Origin: Streptomyces yatensis
Lineage (GTDB): Bacteria > Actinomycetota > Actinomycetes > Streptomycetales > Streptomycetaceae
DNA: 64,000 nucleotides
Assembly (NCBI RefSeq): GCF_018069625.1
Contig: NZ_CP072941.1
Span: 6,944,001-7,008,000 of the forward strand
Reading direction: 5' to 3'
The notes under the pieces are model-generated. The model was not told the DNA's origin, ran no database searches, and worked only from the letters and a program-made list of their open reading frames with translations. Positions 45,155 through 54,627 of the stretch are shown piece after piece. Every line of letters starts with the position of its first letter. Position 1 is the first letter of the stretch. Position numbers and translations under genes: made by a program.

Positions 45155-45750
45155 CGGGTTCTGCCCTGGTCGAGGGCTCGGCGCATGGCGGCGGCCTGGG
45201 TTACCGCGTCGCGTGGGTAGTCCCGGGCGTGGGTGGGGCAGGCGTAGATGGTCGCGCCGGCGACGCTGCCGCTGTGCTCCATCGTGACCGGGACCGGTTC
45301 GTCGGTGGGTAACTGGCAGCGGTAGCAGAGCTGGCGGCCTTCCGGGACGGGGCCGAGTACGTCCGTGACGGCCTGGCGCAGGGCGGGGGCCAGGTGGGCG
45401 GGGTCGGTGAGATACCGGTCGGGGCCGAGCGGGATCCGCCAGTACGTTGGGTGCTCGGGCCCCCATGTGGCGGGCGGTACGCCCAGGAGGGTGCTTTCGT
45501 CGGCGAGTTCGGTGAGGACGCGGATCTGGCGCAGGCACCAGCTGCGGGCGGTGCCGGTGCCGATCAGCCAGTACGTCTTGCTGTAGGTGTCGTCCTGGAT
45601 CACCGCGCCCGAGTCCCGGCCCAGCAGCTCCAGTGCGCGGTCCGCGACGGCGGTGGGCGCGGAGACGGCGTCCCACCATCTGCCCACCGGTAAGGGCTCG
45701 ATGCCCTCGGTGTTCGGGGGTGTCCACGGTGGGGTTCTGGTGGTCGTCAT
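45151..45750 (-). CDS. Hypothetical protein with C-terminal zinc-ribbon-like motif
   Basis: A 199-residue soluble protein. The N-terminus is Pro-rich ([10 protein letters not shown]). The middle has [18 protein letters not shown] and a helix. Near 145-175 [11 protein letters not shown] and IYACPTHA supply three Cys and a His suitable for a zinc knuckle. ATG 45750 is preceded by GGAG. It is first in the operon with the 63-residue, 34-residue and methyltransferase genes and has its own promoter region with dyads. I do not recognise a function. Confidence 0.65.
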   Translation of the reverse strand: MTTTRTPPWTPPNTEGIEPLPVGRWWDAVSAPTAVADRALELLGRDSGAVIQDDTYSKTYWLIGTGTARSWCLRQIRVLTELADESTLLGVPPATWGPEHPTYWRIPLGPDRYLTDPAHLAPALRQAVTDVLGPVPEGRQLCYRCQLPTDEPVPVTMEHSGSVAGATIYACPTHARDYPRDAVTQAAAMRRALDQGRTR

Positions 45751-45764
45751 GGTCGGCTCCGTGC

Positions 45765-45784
45765 ACGGTCTGTGTTCTGACCGT
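45765..45784. promoter_or_regulatory. Dyad in front of the PIMT operon
   Basis: ACGGTC-TGTGTTCT-GACCGT is a 6-base dyad 15 bases upstream of the 45750 start. It shares GTTCTGAC with the dyad in front of the XRE/TPR gene (47084-47110), so one regulator may bind both. Confidence 0.5.
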
Positions 45785-45805
45785 CACATACTGCCTACAC
45801 AGCAA

Positions 45806-45840
45806 GACCCTGGTGTCCACAGACTGTGAACGCCAGGGTC
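45806..45840. terminator. Inverted repeat after the XRE/TPR gene
   Basis: GACCCTGG (45806-45813) and CCAGGGTC (45833-45840) form an 8-base stem with a 19-base loop that itself contains CACAGACTGTG. It lies just after the XRE gene stop (45864) and before the promoter of the next operon. It may be a terminator or a second operator. Confidence 0.5.
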
Positions 45841-45863
45841 CTTGACTTAGGGTGATCGACCAG

Positions 45864-47075
45864 CTACACGCCGCACCACAGGGAAAACTCGCGCAACGGA
45901 TCGGGCACTCGCGCCCGCGCCCTCCGCAACGCCGCCGCCGTCTCGTGCACCTGCGGATGATGCCGCGTCATCTGCGGCGCCGTCTCCCGTGCCTTGAGCA
46001 GAGACTCGAACGCCTCGTCATGGCGGGCGGTCCACACCTGGGCCCTCGCCAGATCGATGTAGAAGTGCCCGGCCCGGCCCGGTGGATAATCCTGCGGGAT
46101 CTCCACCTTGGCCGCACGCTTCAGCGCCAGTCCGTGCTTGTCCTGGTCCGCCGCCGCAGCAACCGCGTGCAGTTCCACGTTCGTCGGCCCGAATGTCAGC
46201 TCGTAGACGCGCGTCTCGCCCGTCTCTTGCGCCATCCCGCGCGCTTCCTCTAGCCACGCGTCGGAACCGTCCTTGTCTCCCTGGCGGGAGGCGAGGATGG
46301 AGCCCTTCAAGTGCAGTGCCCCGCGTACCGCCCGGGTCTTCGAGGAGCCGTCGTCGTCCAGTTCCTTGAGCGCCTGGTTCACCAGACGGAGCCCGGTATC
46401 GACTCCCGGGCGCCCACCCTCGACGCTGGTCTGCGCACGCATCCATCGTTCGACCGCCGCCTGCCGCGGGTCACCTGACTGGGCCGCGGCCTGCGCCATA
46501 CGTGACAGTGCCAGGCGGGCAAGGTGCATCTCTCCGACCCGGTACGCCACACGCCAAACGCCGCGTGCCGCCTCGGTCTGGAGGGCGTACAACTCCTCGC
46601 GCGCATGACCCGGGTCGTCCTGGACGTGGATGGCGTGAAGGATCTCGGCGATGAGGGAGGGCAGTTTCTCGGCGAGCCCGCCCAAGTTGGCTGCGGCGCG
46701 CATCTGAATCGTGCGCGCCACGTCGGCGCGTAGGTCAGCGAGCGGGCGTGGTGGGGGTGCGGCCGGGTCGGGGTCGAGGTCCCAGTTGTCGAGAGCCCCG
46801 CCGAGAGGCTCGATCATGCGGTCGATACGGTCCTGCTGAAGCTGCTGGCGGTAGGGCTGGCCGCGCAGGTTGGAGACGCCTACGTCGAGGGCGCGGGCGA
46901 CAGCCGCCACGATCTCCTCACTGGCGTTCCGGTCCCCCTTCTCGATCATCGAGAGCATGGACGCGGAGACATGCGAGCGTTGCCCTAGCTGTCGTAGTGA
47001 GTAGCCACGGACGGCGCGCAGTTCGGCGATGCGCTGCCCGATTCCGCCGGTATGTTCGTCGTTGCCGTATGGCAT
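45864..47075 (-). CDS. XRE-family regulator with TPR-like C-terminal domain
   Basis: A 403-residue regulator. The HTH at about 10-70 reads [36 protein letters not shown]. The rest is all-helical with TPR-like pairs (for example [15 protein letters not shown], and late [15 protein letters not shown]), the plan of peptide-sensing RRNPP-type or Streptomyces XRE-TPR regulators. GGAG precedes ATG 47075, and a perfect 9-base dyad lies at 47084-47110 just upstream. It is followed by the PIMT/peptide operon, which it probably controls. Confidence 0.82.
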   Translation of the reverse strand: MPYGNDEHTGGIGQRIAELRAVRGYSLRQLGQRSHVSASMLSMIEKGDRNASEEIVAAVARALDVGVSNLRGQPYRQQLQQDRIDRMIEPLGGALDNWDLDPDPAAPPPRPLADLRADVARTIQMRAAANLGGLAEKLPSLIAEILHAIHVQDDPGHAREELYALQTEAARGVWRVAYRVGEMHLARLALSRMAQAAAQSGDPRQAAVERWMRAQTSVEGGRPGVDTGLRLVNQALKELDDDGSSKTRAVRGALHLKGSILASRQGDKDGSDAWLEEARGMAQETGETRVYELTFGPTNVELHAVAAAADQDKHGLALKRAAKVEIPQDYPPGRAGHFYIDLARAQVWTARHDEAFESLLKARETAPQMTRHHPQVHETAAALRRARARVPDPLREFSLWCGV

Positions 47076-47083
47076 GCTGAACT

Positions 47084-47110
47084 CCGTTCTGACTCCGACA
47101 CTCAGAACGG
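47084..47110. promoter_or_regulatory. Perfect dyad operator upstream of XRE/TPR gene
   Basis: CCGTTCTGA, a 9-base spacer and TCAGAACGG are exact complements, ending 9 bases before the ATG. Position indicates autoregulation by the XRE protein. Core shared with 45765-45784. Confidence 0.7.
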
Positions 47111-47273
47111 TACCCGCGCCCCGCTCCGCCGGTGCGGCTGATCGGCCCCCATTTCAGTGAGAGCCGTCGTGCCTCCTTGACACGACGCGACCGGCGCGGG
47201 TGCGGGGCGCCCGGCACCGACGTCCCCGCACAGCGCAGCGCAACGCGCAGCGTCATCGTCGGCGCGGAACTTA

Positions 47274-47310
47274 AAGGGGGCGGCATCCTGTGCGGAGATG
47301 CCGCCCCCTC
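47274..47310. terminator. Hairpin nearly identical to the one at 43681
   Basis: GGGGGCGGCATC, loop CTGTGCGGA, and GATGCCGCCCCC. It differs from the 43681 hairpin mainly by a compensated base pair. Here it sits between divergent genes rather than convergent ones, so a simple terminator role is less obvious; it may be the left-over end of a deleted gene or cassette. Confidence 0.75.
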
Positions 47311-47624
47311 TCACTCCCCCCACGGGAGCTGTTGCCGCGCGCATCGGCTACGTGCGGCAACACAAGTGCCCAGTCGCCGTAACGTACTCGTCACCCCCCA
47401 CGGGAACGAGCAAACTGGCTCTGAGCACCGCCTGTTGAATTCCGGACGGCCCCTGGAAGTGTTTACCGGCGGCCCCCGGTTTTCCTGGGGAACAGCTTTC
47501 CTCTTCCGGCCTCCGCACCGCTCCCCGTTTCACATCTGGCCAAAAGGGCGTGGTGACTGACCGTGCCAGCGTGCATACTCATCGGTGATCGGGGGGCGGT
47601 CGCAATGTCACGTGTGGGGGTCTG
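47311..47624. other. Intergenic region upstream of the TTA-containing regulator
   Basis: These 314 bases have lower GC than the surroundings, several short A/T-containing stretches and no gene I can support. They probably contain the promoter of the gene at 47625. I see no clear dyad. Confidence 0.4.
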
Positions 47625-48746
47625 GTGCTCCGTGTTCATTTCAGTGAACTCGATCTGGCCCGGCTGCGGATGGCGGTCCGACCGGACGCGCTCTGGGAAA
47701 CCGTTTTAAGTTTCCATCGCCTGCGGGAGAACCGGGCTGAGTCCGTATACGGGAAATGGCGTTCGGAGGCGCGAAACCGACTCAACGGCGAAGCGCGGCT
47801 GCTCGCGCCGCTCATTCCCTCGCGCGGCTATTTCCCGGACTTCCTGACCCCCGCGGAAGGGGTAATCGGTTGCGATGCCGCGATGTCCGCGCTGCGCGCC
47901 ACCCCGGGGGAGCGGTTGAACGCGGAGCTCGCCGGACTGCCGGCGGCCCGGGCGCTTCCGGGGTGGATACGGGATCTGGGGGAGGGCGAGCGGAAGTCGC
48001 TGGACCGGCTGATCGGCACGTTACGCGCTTACCACCAGGCCGCCGTCGCGCCGTACTGGCCGCATATACAGGCCCGGATCGAGGCCGACCGGGTGGCCCG
48101 GGGCCGGGCCCTGCTGGACGGGGGCGCCGATGGGCTGCTGGCCTCGCTGCCGGCGACGATGCGGTGGCGGGCGCCCGTGCTGGAGGTCGACTATCCGGTG
48201 GACCGCGATCTGCGGCTGCGCGGGCGGGGGTTGCTGCTCCTGCCGTCGTTCTTCTGCCGGGGGACGCCGGTGACGTTCCGGAACCCGGATCTGACGCCCG
48301 TACTGGTCTACCCCGTCGAACACGCCCCGTGCGGCCTTCCGCTCCGCCCCGGGCAGCGGCCCGCCCTCGCGCCGGGGCCCGGGGCCGGTGCCGGTGCCGG
48401 GTCCGGGACGGCGTCCGCGCCCGGGGGCGGGTCCGCCCGGACGCTCGGCAAGCTGGTCGGGCAGACCCGCTCGGCCGTGCTGCTGGAGGTCGGCGGCGGC
48501 TGTACGACCAGTGAACTCGCCCGCCGGGTCGGCGTATCGCTGGCCTCGGCCAGTCAGCACGCCACTGTGCTGCGCGAGGCGGGCCTGGTGCACACCCTGC
48601 GCCAGGGCAGCGCCGTCCTGCACACGCTGACGCCGCTGGGTGCGGCGCTGCTGCGCGGTGGGGCGCCCGGAGAGCGCGTCTTCGGCTCACCGGCGCAGCT
48701 CCCGCCGGTCGCCACGAGCTGGCGGGGGCCGTCCGGGCGCGGATGA
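47625..48746 (+). CDS. ArsR-like winged-helix regulator with two TTA codons
   Basis: A 373-residue protein. The N-terminal half (MLRVHFSELDLARLRMAVRP, then FPDFLTP) is the DUF5937-like domain found before ArsR-type HTH domains in actinobacteria. A Gly/Ala-rich linker at about 245-268 is followed by the winged helix (about 280-350): SAVLLEVGGGCTTSELARRV, then ASASQHATVLREAGLV. Leu28 (47706-47708) and Leu133 (48021-48023) are TTA codons, read by the developmentally controlled bldA tRNA, so expression is probably late. GTG 47625 follows GGGGG. Target unknown. Confidence 0.82.
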   Translation: MLRVHFSELDLARLRMAVRPDALWETVLSFHRLRENRAESVYGKWRSEARNRLNGEARLLAPLIPSRGYFPDFLTPAEGVIGCDAAMSALRATPGERLNAELAGLPAARALPGWIRDLGEGERKSLDRLIGTLRAYHQAAVAPYWPHIQARIEADRVARGRALLDGGADGLLASLPATMRWRAPVLEVDYPVDRDLRLRGRGLLLLPSFFCRGTPVTFRNPDLTPVLVYPVEHAPCGLPLRPGQRPALAPGPGAGAGAGSGTASAPGGGSARTLGKLVGQTRSAVLLEVGGGCTTSELARRVGVSLASASQHATVLREAGLVHTLRQGSAVLHTLTPLGAALLRGGAPGERVFGSPAQLPPVATSWRGPSGRG

Positions 48747-48811
48747 GGCGTTTCGGCCCGGCCGTGCTGCGGGCCGTACTGCCGGCCGTACCGCAGGCTC
48801 CGCTCGGTGGC

Positions 48812-49470
48812 TCAGGGATAGAGGCCGGCCCGGAAGGTGAACGAGACGAGTTGCGCCCGATCACGTGCGCCGACCTTCGTCATGGCCCGCACCGCATGCG
48901 TCTTCACGGTGAACGGCGATACGGACATCTGGGCCGCGATCTCCTCGTTGCCGAGACCGCTCGCGACGAGAACGACCACGTCCCGCTCCCTGGGGGTCAG
49001 AGCGTCGAAGCGGCGCAGCAGTTCGCGGTCGATCACCGGGGGCGGGCTGTCGGTCATATGGCCGATGAGCGCGGCCGTCGCGGCGGCCGACAGCGCACCG
49101 CCACCGCGGACGACCTCACTGATCCCGGCGACGAGTTCGGCAGGGCTCACGGTCTTGCTCAGGAAGCCGTTGGCGCCCGCGCGAAGGGCGGCGAGGACGA
49201 TGTCGTCCTGGTCGAAGGTGGTCAGCACGATCACCCGCAGCTCTTCGGGCGGGTGCTCCTTGCGGATCCGGCGGGTGGCTTCGACACCGTCGATGCCGGG
49301 CATCCGGATGTCCATCAAGACCAGGTCGACGGGGTGGTCCCGGAGGAAGGGGAGGACCTGGAGTCCATCGGAGAGATCACCCGCGACCACCAGACTCGGG
49401 TCGAGCGCGAGCATCGTTCGGATGCCGGCCCTCATGTCGTCCTGGTCGTCGACGATCAGAATGCGTGTCA

Positions 49471-49471
<1 letters not shown>
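48812..49471 (-). CDS. LuxR/NarL-family response regulator
   Basis: A 219-residue regulator. The receiver has ILIVDDQDDM, phospho-acceptor Asp in LVLMDIRMPGIDG (about 54), Thr in IVLTTFD and Lys in FLSKTV. The LuxR HTH at about 155-210 reads LTPRERDVVVLVASGLGNEEIA then VSPFTVKTHAVRAMTKVGA. Start overlaps the kinase stop (49471). Pairs with the kinase at 49471-50736. Confidence 0.93.
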
Positions 49472-50736
<1,265 letters not shown>

Positions 50737-50770
50737 GCCCCGATTCTCGTTCACGTGTGCCGCGGCCGTG

Positions 50771-50869
50771 TACTTCGAATGATGTAGACGGCGAACCTGA
50801 TCCGGCCGGTGGGGACACGGCAGAGCTCATTCGATCGAAGCGGATGGCAGAACTACTTCGATCGAAGTA
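50771..50869. promoter_or_regulatory. Repeated palindromes between kinase and membrane protein gene
   Basis: TACTTCGATCGAAGTA (50854-50869) is a perfect 16-base palindrome, TTCGATCGAA (50830-50839) is its core, and TACTTCGAATGA (50771-50782) is a half-matching copy. Three related sites in a divergent gap suggest binding by the adjacent response regulator, controlling both directions. Confidence 0.7.
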
Positions 50870-50947
50870 CATCGCGCCTGCCGAGACCGCTGAGACTCCT
50901 CATCGAGGCGACCGTCTCACATCGTCACGATCACAACGGGACACCCG

Positions 50948-51538
50948 ATGACTCACACCACCGAAACTCCGGCCACGTCCACGACCAGCACCACGACGGC
51001 GCCCTCCGGGCTCCGATCGCTCTATCTGATCCGCATCGCCTTCTCGCTGATCTGGGTGGCACTCGTCCTCGCGACCTCCGCCTCGCTCGTGTCGAAGGAC
51101 AGGCCCACGGTGATCGCGGCCGTGCTGCTCGTCGTCTACCCCCTGTGGGACGTGATCGCCACGCTCCTCGAGCGGCGGATGGCCGCCACCGGCGCCACGA
51201 ACCGCGTCAGCACGATCAACATCGCTCTCGGCCTCGCCACCACCGCCGGAATGCTCATCGCCGTCTTCTCCACCATCGGGACGGCCCTTCTCGTGTTCGG
51301 CGTCTGGGCCCTCCTCGCCGGGGCGATCCAGCTCGTCGTGGCGGTCCGGCGCCGGCGCACCGTCGGCGGCCAGTGGCCCATGATCATCAGCGGCGGACAG
51401 TCCGTCCTCGCCGGTGCCGCCACCGCCGCCATGTCCGCCTCGGCGACCAGCGGCCTGTCCACCGTCGCCGGATACTCGGCCTTCGGCGCCTTCTGGTTCC
51501 TCGTCTCCGTCGTCGCCCTCAGCGTCCGCCGCGGCTAG
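50948..51538 (+). CDS. DUF308/HdeD-like membrane protein
   Basis: A 196-residue protein with a Thr-rich N-terminus and about six short membrane helices (SLYLIRIAFSLIWVALVLAT, VIAAVLLVVYPLWDVIATLL, ALLVFGVWALLAGAIQLVVA and others). The layout fits the HdeD/DUF308 family. Probably the output target of the divergent two-component system through the palindromes at 50771-50869. Stop codons of this gene and the convergent permease share CTAG (51535-51538). Confidence 0.75.
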   Translation: MTHTTETPATSTTSTTTAPSGLRSLYLIRIAFSLIWVALVLATSASLVSKDRPTVIAAVLLVVYPLWDVIATLLERRMAATGATNRVSTINIALGLATTAGMLIAVFSTIGTALLVFGVWALLAGAIQLVVAVRRRRTVGGQWPMIISGGQSVLAGAATAAMSASATSGLSTVAGYSAFGAFWFLVSVVALSVRRG

Positions 51539-53049
51539 GCCTTTCGGCCCTCGGCCATCGCGTGGTCCTCCGCCGTCCCCGGTGTGGCTCCCGCGGCGAG
51601 TTCGCCCGTGGCCACCTTGCTGTGCCGGCGGCCCCAGCACAGGTAGATCAGCAGTCCGGCCGCCATCCAGCCCAGGAACCGGGCCCAGGTGATCAGCGGC
51701 AGATTGCCCACCAGCAGCAGGCACAGCAGCACCGCGACGGCGGGCACGACCGGCACCCATGGGGTGCGGAAGCCGCGCCGCAGGTCGGGGCGGGAGCGGC
51801 GCAGGTAGACCACGCCGACGCAGACGACGATGAAAGAGGTCAGCATGCCGATGTTGCCCAGCTCGGCGAGGTCCCCGATGGGCAGTACCGCCGTCATGAA
51901 CGCGACCAGCAGCCCGAGGGTCCAGGTGATCCGGCGCGGGCTGCGGGTGACCGGGTGGACGTGGGAGAACCACTCGGGCAGCAGCCGGTCGCGGCTCATC
52001 GCGAGGAACACCCGGCTCTGCCCCAGCAGCATGATCATCACGACCGTGGTCAGCCCGCAGATCGCGCCGATGCCCACGATCCGCACCGCCCAGTCCGCGC
52101 CCGCCGCCTTCAGCGCGCCGGTGATGGGGGCGGCGTTGTCCAGCTTGGAGTAGTGCTGCATCCCGGTCACGGTCAGCGCGACGGCGACGTAGAGCACGGC
52201 GCAGACGGCGACGGTGGACAGCAGCGCGATGGGCAGGGTGCGCTGCGGGCGCTTGGCCTCCTCGGCGTTGCTGGCCATGATGTCGAAGCCGGAGTACGCG
52301 CCGAAGATGATCGCGCCACCGGTCAGGATCCCGGCCATGCCGAACGTGGCGTCCGCGCCGAGACCGGCCCACCCCAGCAGCGGCTGCTCCCACATGTCGC
52401 CGTCGCCGCCCACCGGTTGGGACGCCGGGATGAACGGCGACCAGTTGGCCGCGTCGATGTGCGTCACCCCGATCGCGAGGAAGATGACGATGGCGACGAG
52501 CTTCACCACCGTCATCGCCGTGTTGATCCGGGAGGTGGTGCGCACCCCGGAGGCCAGGATGGCGGTGAGCACCAGGATGACCAGCACCGCCGGGATGTTG
52601 ACGGCGGCGTCCGGGCCGGAGACGGAGGCCGGGAGGTGGACGTCGAAGGTCGCCAGGAAGTCGGTGACGTACTGCGACCAGCCACTGGCCACCGCGCCCG
52701 CGCCCATCGTCATGTCGAGGATGAGGTCCCAGCCGATGAGCCAGGCCACCAGCTCCCCGAGCGAGACATAGGCGAAGGTGTAGGCGCTGCCCGCGACCGG
52801 GACGGTGCTGGCGAACTCCATGTAGCACAGCGCCACCAGGGCCGTGGCCACCGCGCCGATGGTGTAGGAGATCGCGATGCTGGGCCCGGCGTAGTTCGCG
52901 GCCGCGGTGCCGGTCAGTACGAAGATGCCCGCGCCGATGGTGACGCCGATGCCCATGAGGGTGAGCTGGAGCGGGCCCAGGGCGCGGGCCAGCCGCGTCT
53001 CCGGGCTCGCGGCGTCCTCGATGGTGGCTTCGATGGATTTGTTGCGCAT
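51535..53049 (-). CDS. APC-family amino acid permease
   Basis: A 504-residue 12-14 helix transporter of the cationic amino acid/YfnA-like group. GVTIGAGIFVLTGTAAANYAGPSI forms the unwound helix 1, followed by YMEFASTVPVAGSAYTFAYVSLGELVAW, and SGFDIMASNAEEAKRPQRTLP is the family landmark. Cytoplasmic tail about 35 residues. ATG 53049 is 11 bases after AAGGAG; the GTG at 53061 would overlap that site. Substrate probably basic or branched amino acids. Confidence 0.9.
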   Translation of the reverse strand: MRNKSIEATIEDAASPETRLARALGPLQLTLMGIGVTIGAGIFVLTGTAAANYAGPSIAISYTIGAVATALVALCYMEFASTVPVAGSAYTFAYVSLGELVAWLIGWDLILDMTMGAGAVASGWSQYVTDFLATFDVHLPASVSGPDAAVNIPAVLVILVLTAILASGVRTTSRINTAMTVVKLVAIVIFLAIGVTHIDAANWSPFIPASQPVGGDGDMWEQPLLGWAGLGADATFGMAGILTGGAIIFGAYSGFDIMASNAEEAKRPQRTLPIALLSTVAVCAVLYVAVALTVTGMQHYSKLDNAAPITGALKAAGADWAVRIVGIGAICGLTTVVMIMLLGQSRVFLAMSRDRLLPEWFSHVHPVTRSPRRITWTLGLLVAFMTAVLPIGDLAELGNIGMLTSFIVVCVGVVYLRRSRPDLRRGFRTPWVPVVPAVAVLLCLLLVGNLPLITWARFLGWMAAGLLIYLCWGRRHSKVATGELAAGATPGTAEDHAMAEGRKA

Positions 53050-53083
53050 GGCGGTGGTCACTCCTTCGCTGGGCCCTTGCGTT

Positions 53084-53234
53084 AGCGCTCCGCGGGAAGT
53101 GCCGCGAGGTGCGGTCGTTCATCCGCGGCTGTGTCGTGGCTGGTCGTGCGCACGCGGCGGAGCCGCATATCGACACGGCCCCGCGCCCCTTCGGGGCGCA
53201 CCCGAACCGCGCGGGACTTCATCGAGGCCGCTCA
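53084..53234 (-). repeat. Structured intergenic repeat, copy B
   Basis: Reverse-oriented, shorter relative of the elements at 23950 and 55335. The TGA at its 5' end is the stop codon of the aminotransferase gene (53232-53234). It keeps GCGCCCCGAAGGGGCGC, TGTCGATATGCGGCTCCGCC, GCCACGACACAGCCGCGG and CCCGCGGAGCGC, and lacks one TGCGGCTCCGCCGCG unit. Confidence 0.8.
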
Positions 53235-54377
53235 GGCCCTGAGCACCTCGGGCAGGCGCTCGGCCAGTCGCTCGTAGTCGGAGACGGTGTTGTAGAGATG
53301 GGCCGAGAGCCGCAGGAAGCCCCGCCCGTCCCAGGAGGTGATCGCGGTCTCGCAGCCGGTGCCGGCCGCGATCGCGCGCTGCAGCACATGGGCGGCCTCG
53401 TGGTCGGTGGCGAGCCCGGCGGGCAGCGGGACCAGCCGCATCGCCGGGGCCTCGCTGCCCCCGACGGCGGTCAGGTCCGCGCCCAGGGCGTCGGCCAGCA
53501 GCCCCTGGGCCACCTCGGCCAGCTTGGAGATCCGCTCGCGGGCGGCGTCCCAGCCGTACGTCTCCTCGACGAACTCCAGCGAGCGCGGCGCCGCGAGCCA
53601 GGCGGTGAGGTCCAAGGTGCCCTGGACGTCGAAGCGTTGGGGGAAGGGGTCCGGGGTGCCCCAGGAGTCGGTGAGCGGCCACAGGTCCTGGGCGTCGGGG
53701 CCGCGCGCGACCAGCGCCGCCGTACCGCGCGGCGCGCAGCACCACTTGTGCAGATTGCCGACCCAGAAGTCGGCCGCCCCGGACAGGCCGACCGGATCGG
53801 CCAGCATGCCGGGCGCGTGCGCGCCGTCGACCAGGACCTTCGCCCCGACCGCGTGGGCCAGCCGGGCGATCTCCGCCACGGGGAAGAGCCGGGCGGTGGG
53901 CGAGGTGATCTGGTCCACGACCACCAGCGCGGTGACCTCGCTCAGCGCCCCCTCGACGACGGCCGCGATCTCCTCGGCGGTCGCGTCCAGCGGGATGTGC
54001 AGCGTCCGCACCCGGGCCCCGGCCCGCTCGGCGGCCCGTGCCGTGCCCATCGCCACCGCGCCGTAGGTGTGATCGGTCAGCAGTACCTCGGCGTCGGGCG
54101 GCAGCGCCAGGGAGCCCAGGACGGTGCTCACCCCGGCGCTGGCGTTGGCCACCAGTGCGGTGTGCTCCGCCGGGACCCGCAGAAACCGCGCCACGGCGGC
54201 CCGCGCCCGGCCCACCCGCTCGGGCAGCTCGCGGAACCACGCGTCCGGGTTGGTCTCCATCTCCTCGCGCAGCGCCCGCTGGGCGTCCTGAACCGTGCGC
54301 GGCACGGCGCCGAACGAGCCGTGGTTGAGATGGCCGACCGAGGGATCGAGCGTCCAGTGCGACGGGGCGGCGGTCAT
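53232..54377 (-). CDS. Class V PLP-dependent aminotransferase (isopenicillin-N epimerase-like)
   Basis: A 381-residue fold-type I PLP enzyme. It begins HLNHGSFGAVPRTV, typical of the epimerase/cysteine-desulfurase-like branch. VANASAGVSTVLG and VDGAHAPGML contact PLP, and the Schiff-base Lys is in FWVGNLHKWCCAPRGTA (about 208). RGFLRLSAHLYNTVSDYERL is the C-terminal landmark. Substrate unknown; racemase, desulfurase or lyase activity are alternatives. Divergent from a GntR regulator, the likely controller. Confidence 0.88.
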   Translation of the reverse strand: MTAAPSHWTLDPSVGHLNHGSFGAVPRTVQDAQRALREEMETNPDAWFRELPERVGRARAAVARFLRVPAEHTALVANASAGVSTVLGSLALPPDAEVLLTDHTYGAVAMGTARAAERAGARVRTLHIPLDATAEEIAAVVEGALSEVTALVVVDQITSPTARLFPVAEIARLAHAVGAKVLVDGAHAPGMLADPVGLSGAADFWVGNLHKWCCAPRGTAALVARGPDAQDLWPLTDSWGTPDPFPQRFDVQGTLDLTAWLAAPRSLEFVEETYGWDAARERISKLAEVAQGLLADALGADLTAVGGSEAPAMRLVPLPAGLATDHEAAHVLQRAIAAGTGCETAITSWDGRGFLRLSAHLYNTVSDYERLAERLPEVLRA

Positions 54378-54410
54378 GGGTCCCTTCCTGGTTCACTGAG
54401 GGAGGTGCGT

Positions 54411-54464
54411 GAGTTGTCCGACGACTCGTGCGATGACGTATCGGAACGAGTCGTCCGACGAGTT
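54411..54464. promoter_or_regulatory. Paired near-palindromes upstream of the aminotransferase
   Basis: GAGTTGTCCGACGACTC (54411-54427) and GAGTCGTCCGACGAGTT (54448-54464) are near-palindromic copies 37 bases apart, with related ATGACGTATCGG and TTGTCCGATGA words around them. Probably binding sites for the divergent GntR protein or RNA polymerase-proximal operators of the aminotransferase. Confidence 0.6.
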
Positions 54465-54567
54465 GTCCGATGACTTCATCGAGCTCCCGGGAACCGTAGA
54501 GGGATCGCGCCGGTCTGAACAGGCCCTTGACGTAAAATGGGCGTAACGAAGCCGATCGGTAGCATGG

Positions 54568-54582
54568 AGTCATCTAATGACT
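54568..54582. promoter_or_regulatory. GntR operator near its own start
   Basis: AGTCAT-CTA-ATGACT is a perfect 6-base dyad 45 bases before the GntR ATG. Its size and T/A-rich half-sites resemble FadR-type GntR operators, so autoregulation is likely. Confidence 0.55.
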
Positions 54583-54627
54583 TGAGCCCGAGCGGTCAGG
54601 AACGGGCGGGCAGGAAGGGGTGGCCGG

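Noticed and set aside
43681..47310. Transposon ends for the PIMT locus
   Set aside because: The flanking hairpins are direct rather than inverted with respect to each other and no transposase is present; only a cassette or terminator duplication is defensible.
47132..47560. A 142-codon plus-strand frame upstream of the TTA-containing regulator
   Set aside because: It crosses a perfect hairpin and the XRE operator region and has no ribosome site or protein-like composition.
51535..51538. Shared CTAG stop codons of two convergent genes as a functional overlap
   Set aside because: A 4-base convergent overlap is common in compact genomes and needs no special explanation.
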